From the NCBI RefSeq assembly GCF_030362855.1, contig NZ_JAUCBP010000006.1, forward strand, positions 388,336-452,335: 64,000 nt of DNA, given 5' to 3'. How positions within the stretch are numbered: position 1 is the stretch's first letter; each line of letters opens with the position of its first letter. Under the pieces are notes generated by a model. That model worked only from the letters and a program-made list of their open reading frames with translations, did not search any database and was not told where the DNA came from. Position numbers and translations under genes: made by a program. Of the stretch, positions 63,978 through 64,000 are shown one piece after another. This stretch comes from Neoalteromonas arenosi. Its GTDB lineage: Bacteria; Pseudomonadota; Gammaproteobacteria; Enterobacterales; Alteromonadaceae.

Positions 63978-64000
63978 TTAAATTGCTCGCATTGCACACA

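Noticed and set aside
1-64000. CRISPR arrays, insertion sequences, prophage genes, rRNA
   Set aside because: None seen: no regularly spaced repeats, transposase, integrase or phage structural genes, and no rRNA signature.

Overview
The window comes from a polarly flagellated gammaproteobacterium, probably marine and of the Alteromonadales/Vibrio/Shewanella type. The basis is a polar-type flagellar cluster with FlgT and FlgP, four short (275-280 residue) flagellins, a FlaG-FliD-FliS order, sigma-54 and sigma-28 promoters, and the gammaproteobacterial housekeeping orders lpxA-lpxB-rnhB-dnaE-accA-tilS and purL/mltF/tadA. The genus cannot be fixed from sequence reading alone.

Layout. (1) 1-8115, minus strand: a tightly coupled ten-gene operon. 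It holds the complete CMP-pseudaminic acid pathway (pseB, pseC, pseH, pseG, pseI, pseF), a GT9-type glycosyltransferase, and a second module of acyl carrier protein, short-chain reductase and a partial AMP-ligase that could build or activate an acyl decoration. (2) 8167-16012, minus strand: export chaperones (FliT-like, FliS), the cap FliD with an 11-base homopolymer tract, FlaG, and four flagellins separated by long spacers rich in promoters, terminators and shared short elements. (3) 16253-17236, plus strand: a lone sialidase-like propeller gene. (4) 17216-29865, minus strand: the rod-hook operon flgBCDE / flgFGHIJKL, followed upstream by cheR and cheV. (5) 30023-33597: flgA, flgM, flgN, flgP and flgT, with no flgO. 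(6) 33594-35411: a chemoreceptor and tRNA-Arg(CCU). (7) 35424-44576: a sugar or glycoside catabolic cluster (two MFS transporters, two isomerase/epimerase-like TIM barrels, a GMC oxidoreductase with its Tat-exported small subunit, a Gfo/Idh/MocA oxidoreductase, and a divergent PAS-AraC regulator). (8) 44702-64000: housekeeping genes smrA, purL, mltF, tadA, a PspB-like protein, a Kef-type antiporter, a diguanylate cyclase, tilS, accA, dnaE, rnhB, lpxB and lpxA.

How it fits together. The flagellar genes follow a readable hierarchy. Sigma-54 type sites (GG-N10-GC) precede flgB, flgF, flgA and one flagellin. Sigma-28 type sites (TAAA-N15-GCCGATAA) precede flgM, cheV and the other three flagellins. 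Pseudaminic acid made by the first operon is most likely used to glycosylate these flagellins. The most unusual signals are in the flagellin spacers. Two flagellin 3' untranslated regions carry a CUCCUAACGU-type element just before the terminator hairpin. That element is complementary to the ribosome-binding sites of two flagellins, which suggests 3'UTR-derived RNA cross-regulation. A G11 tract in fliD suggests phase-variable motility.
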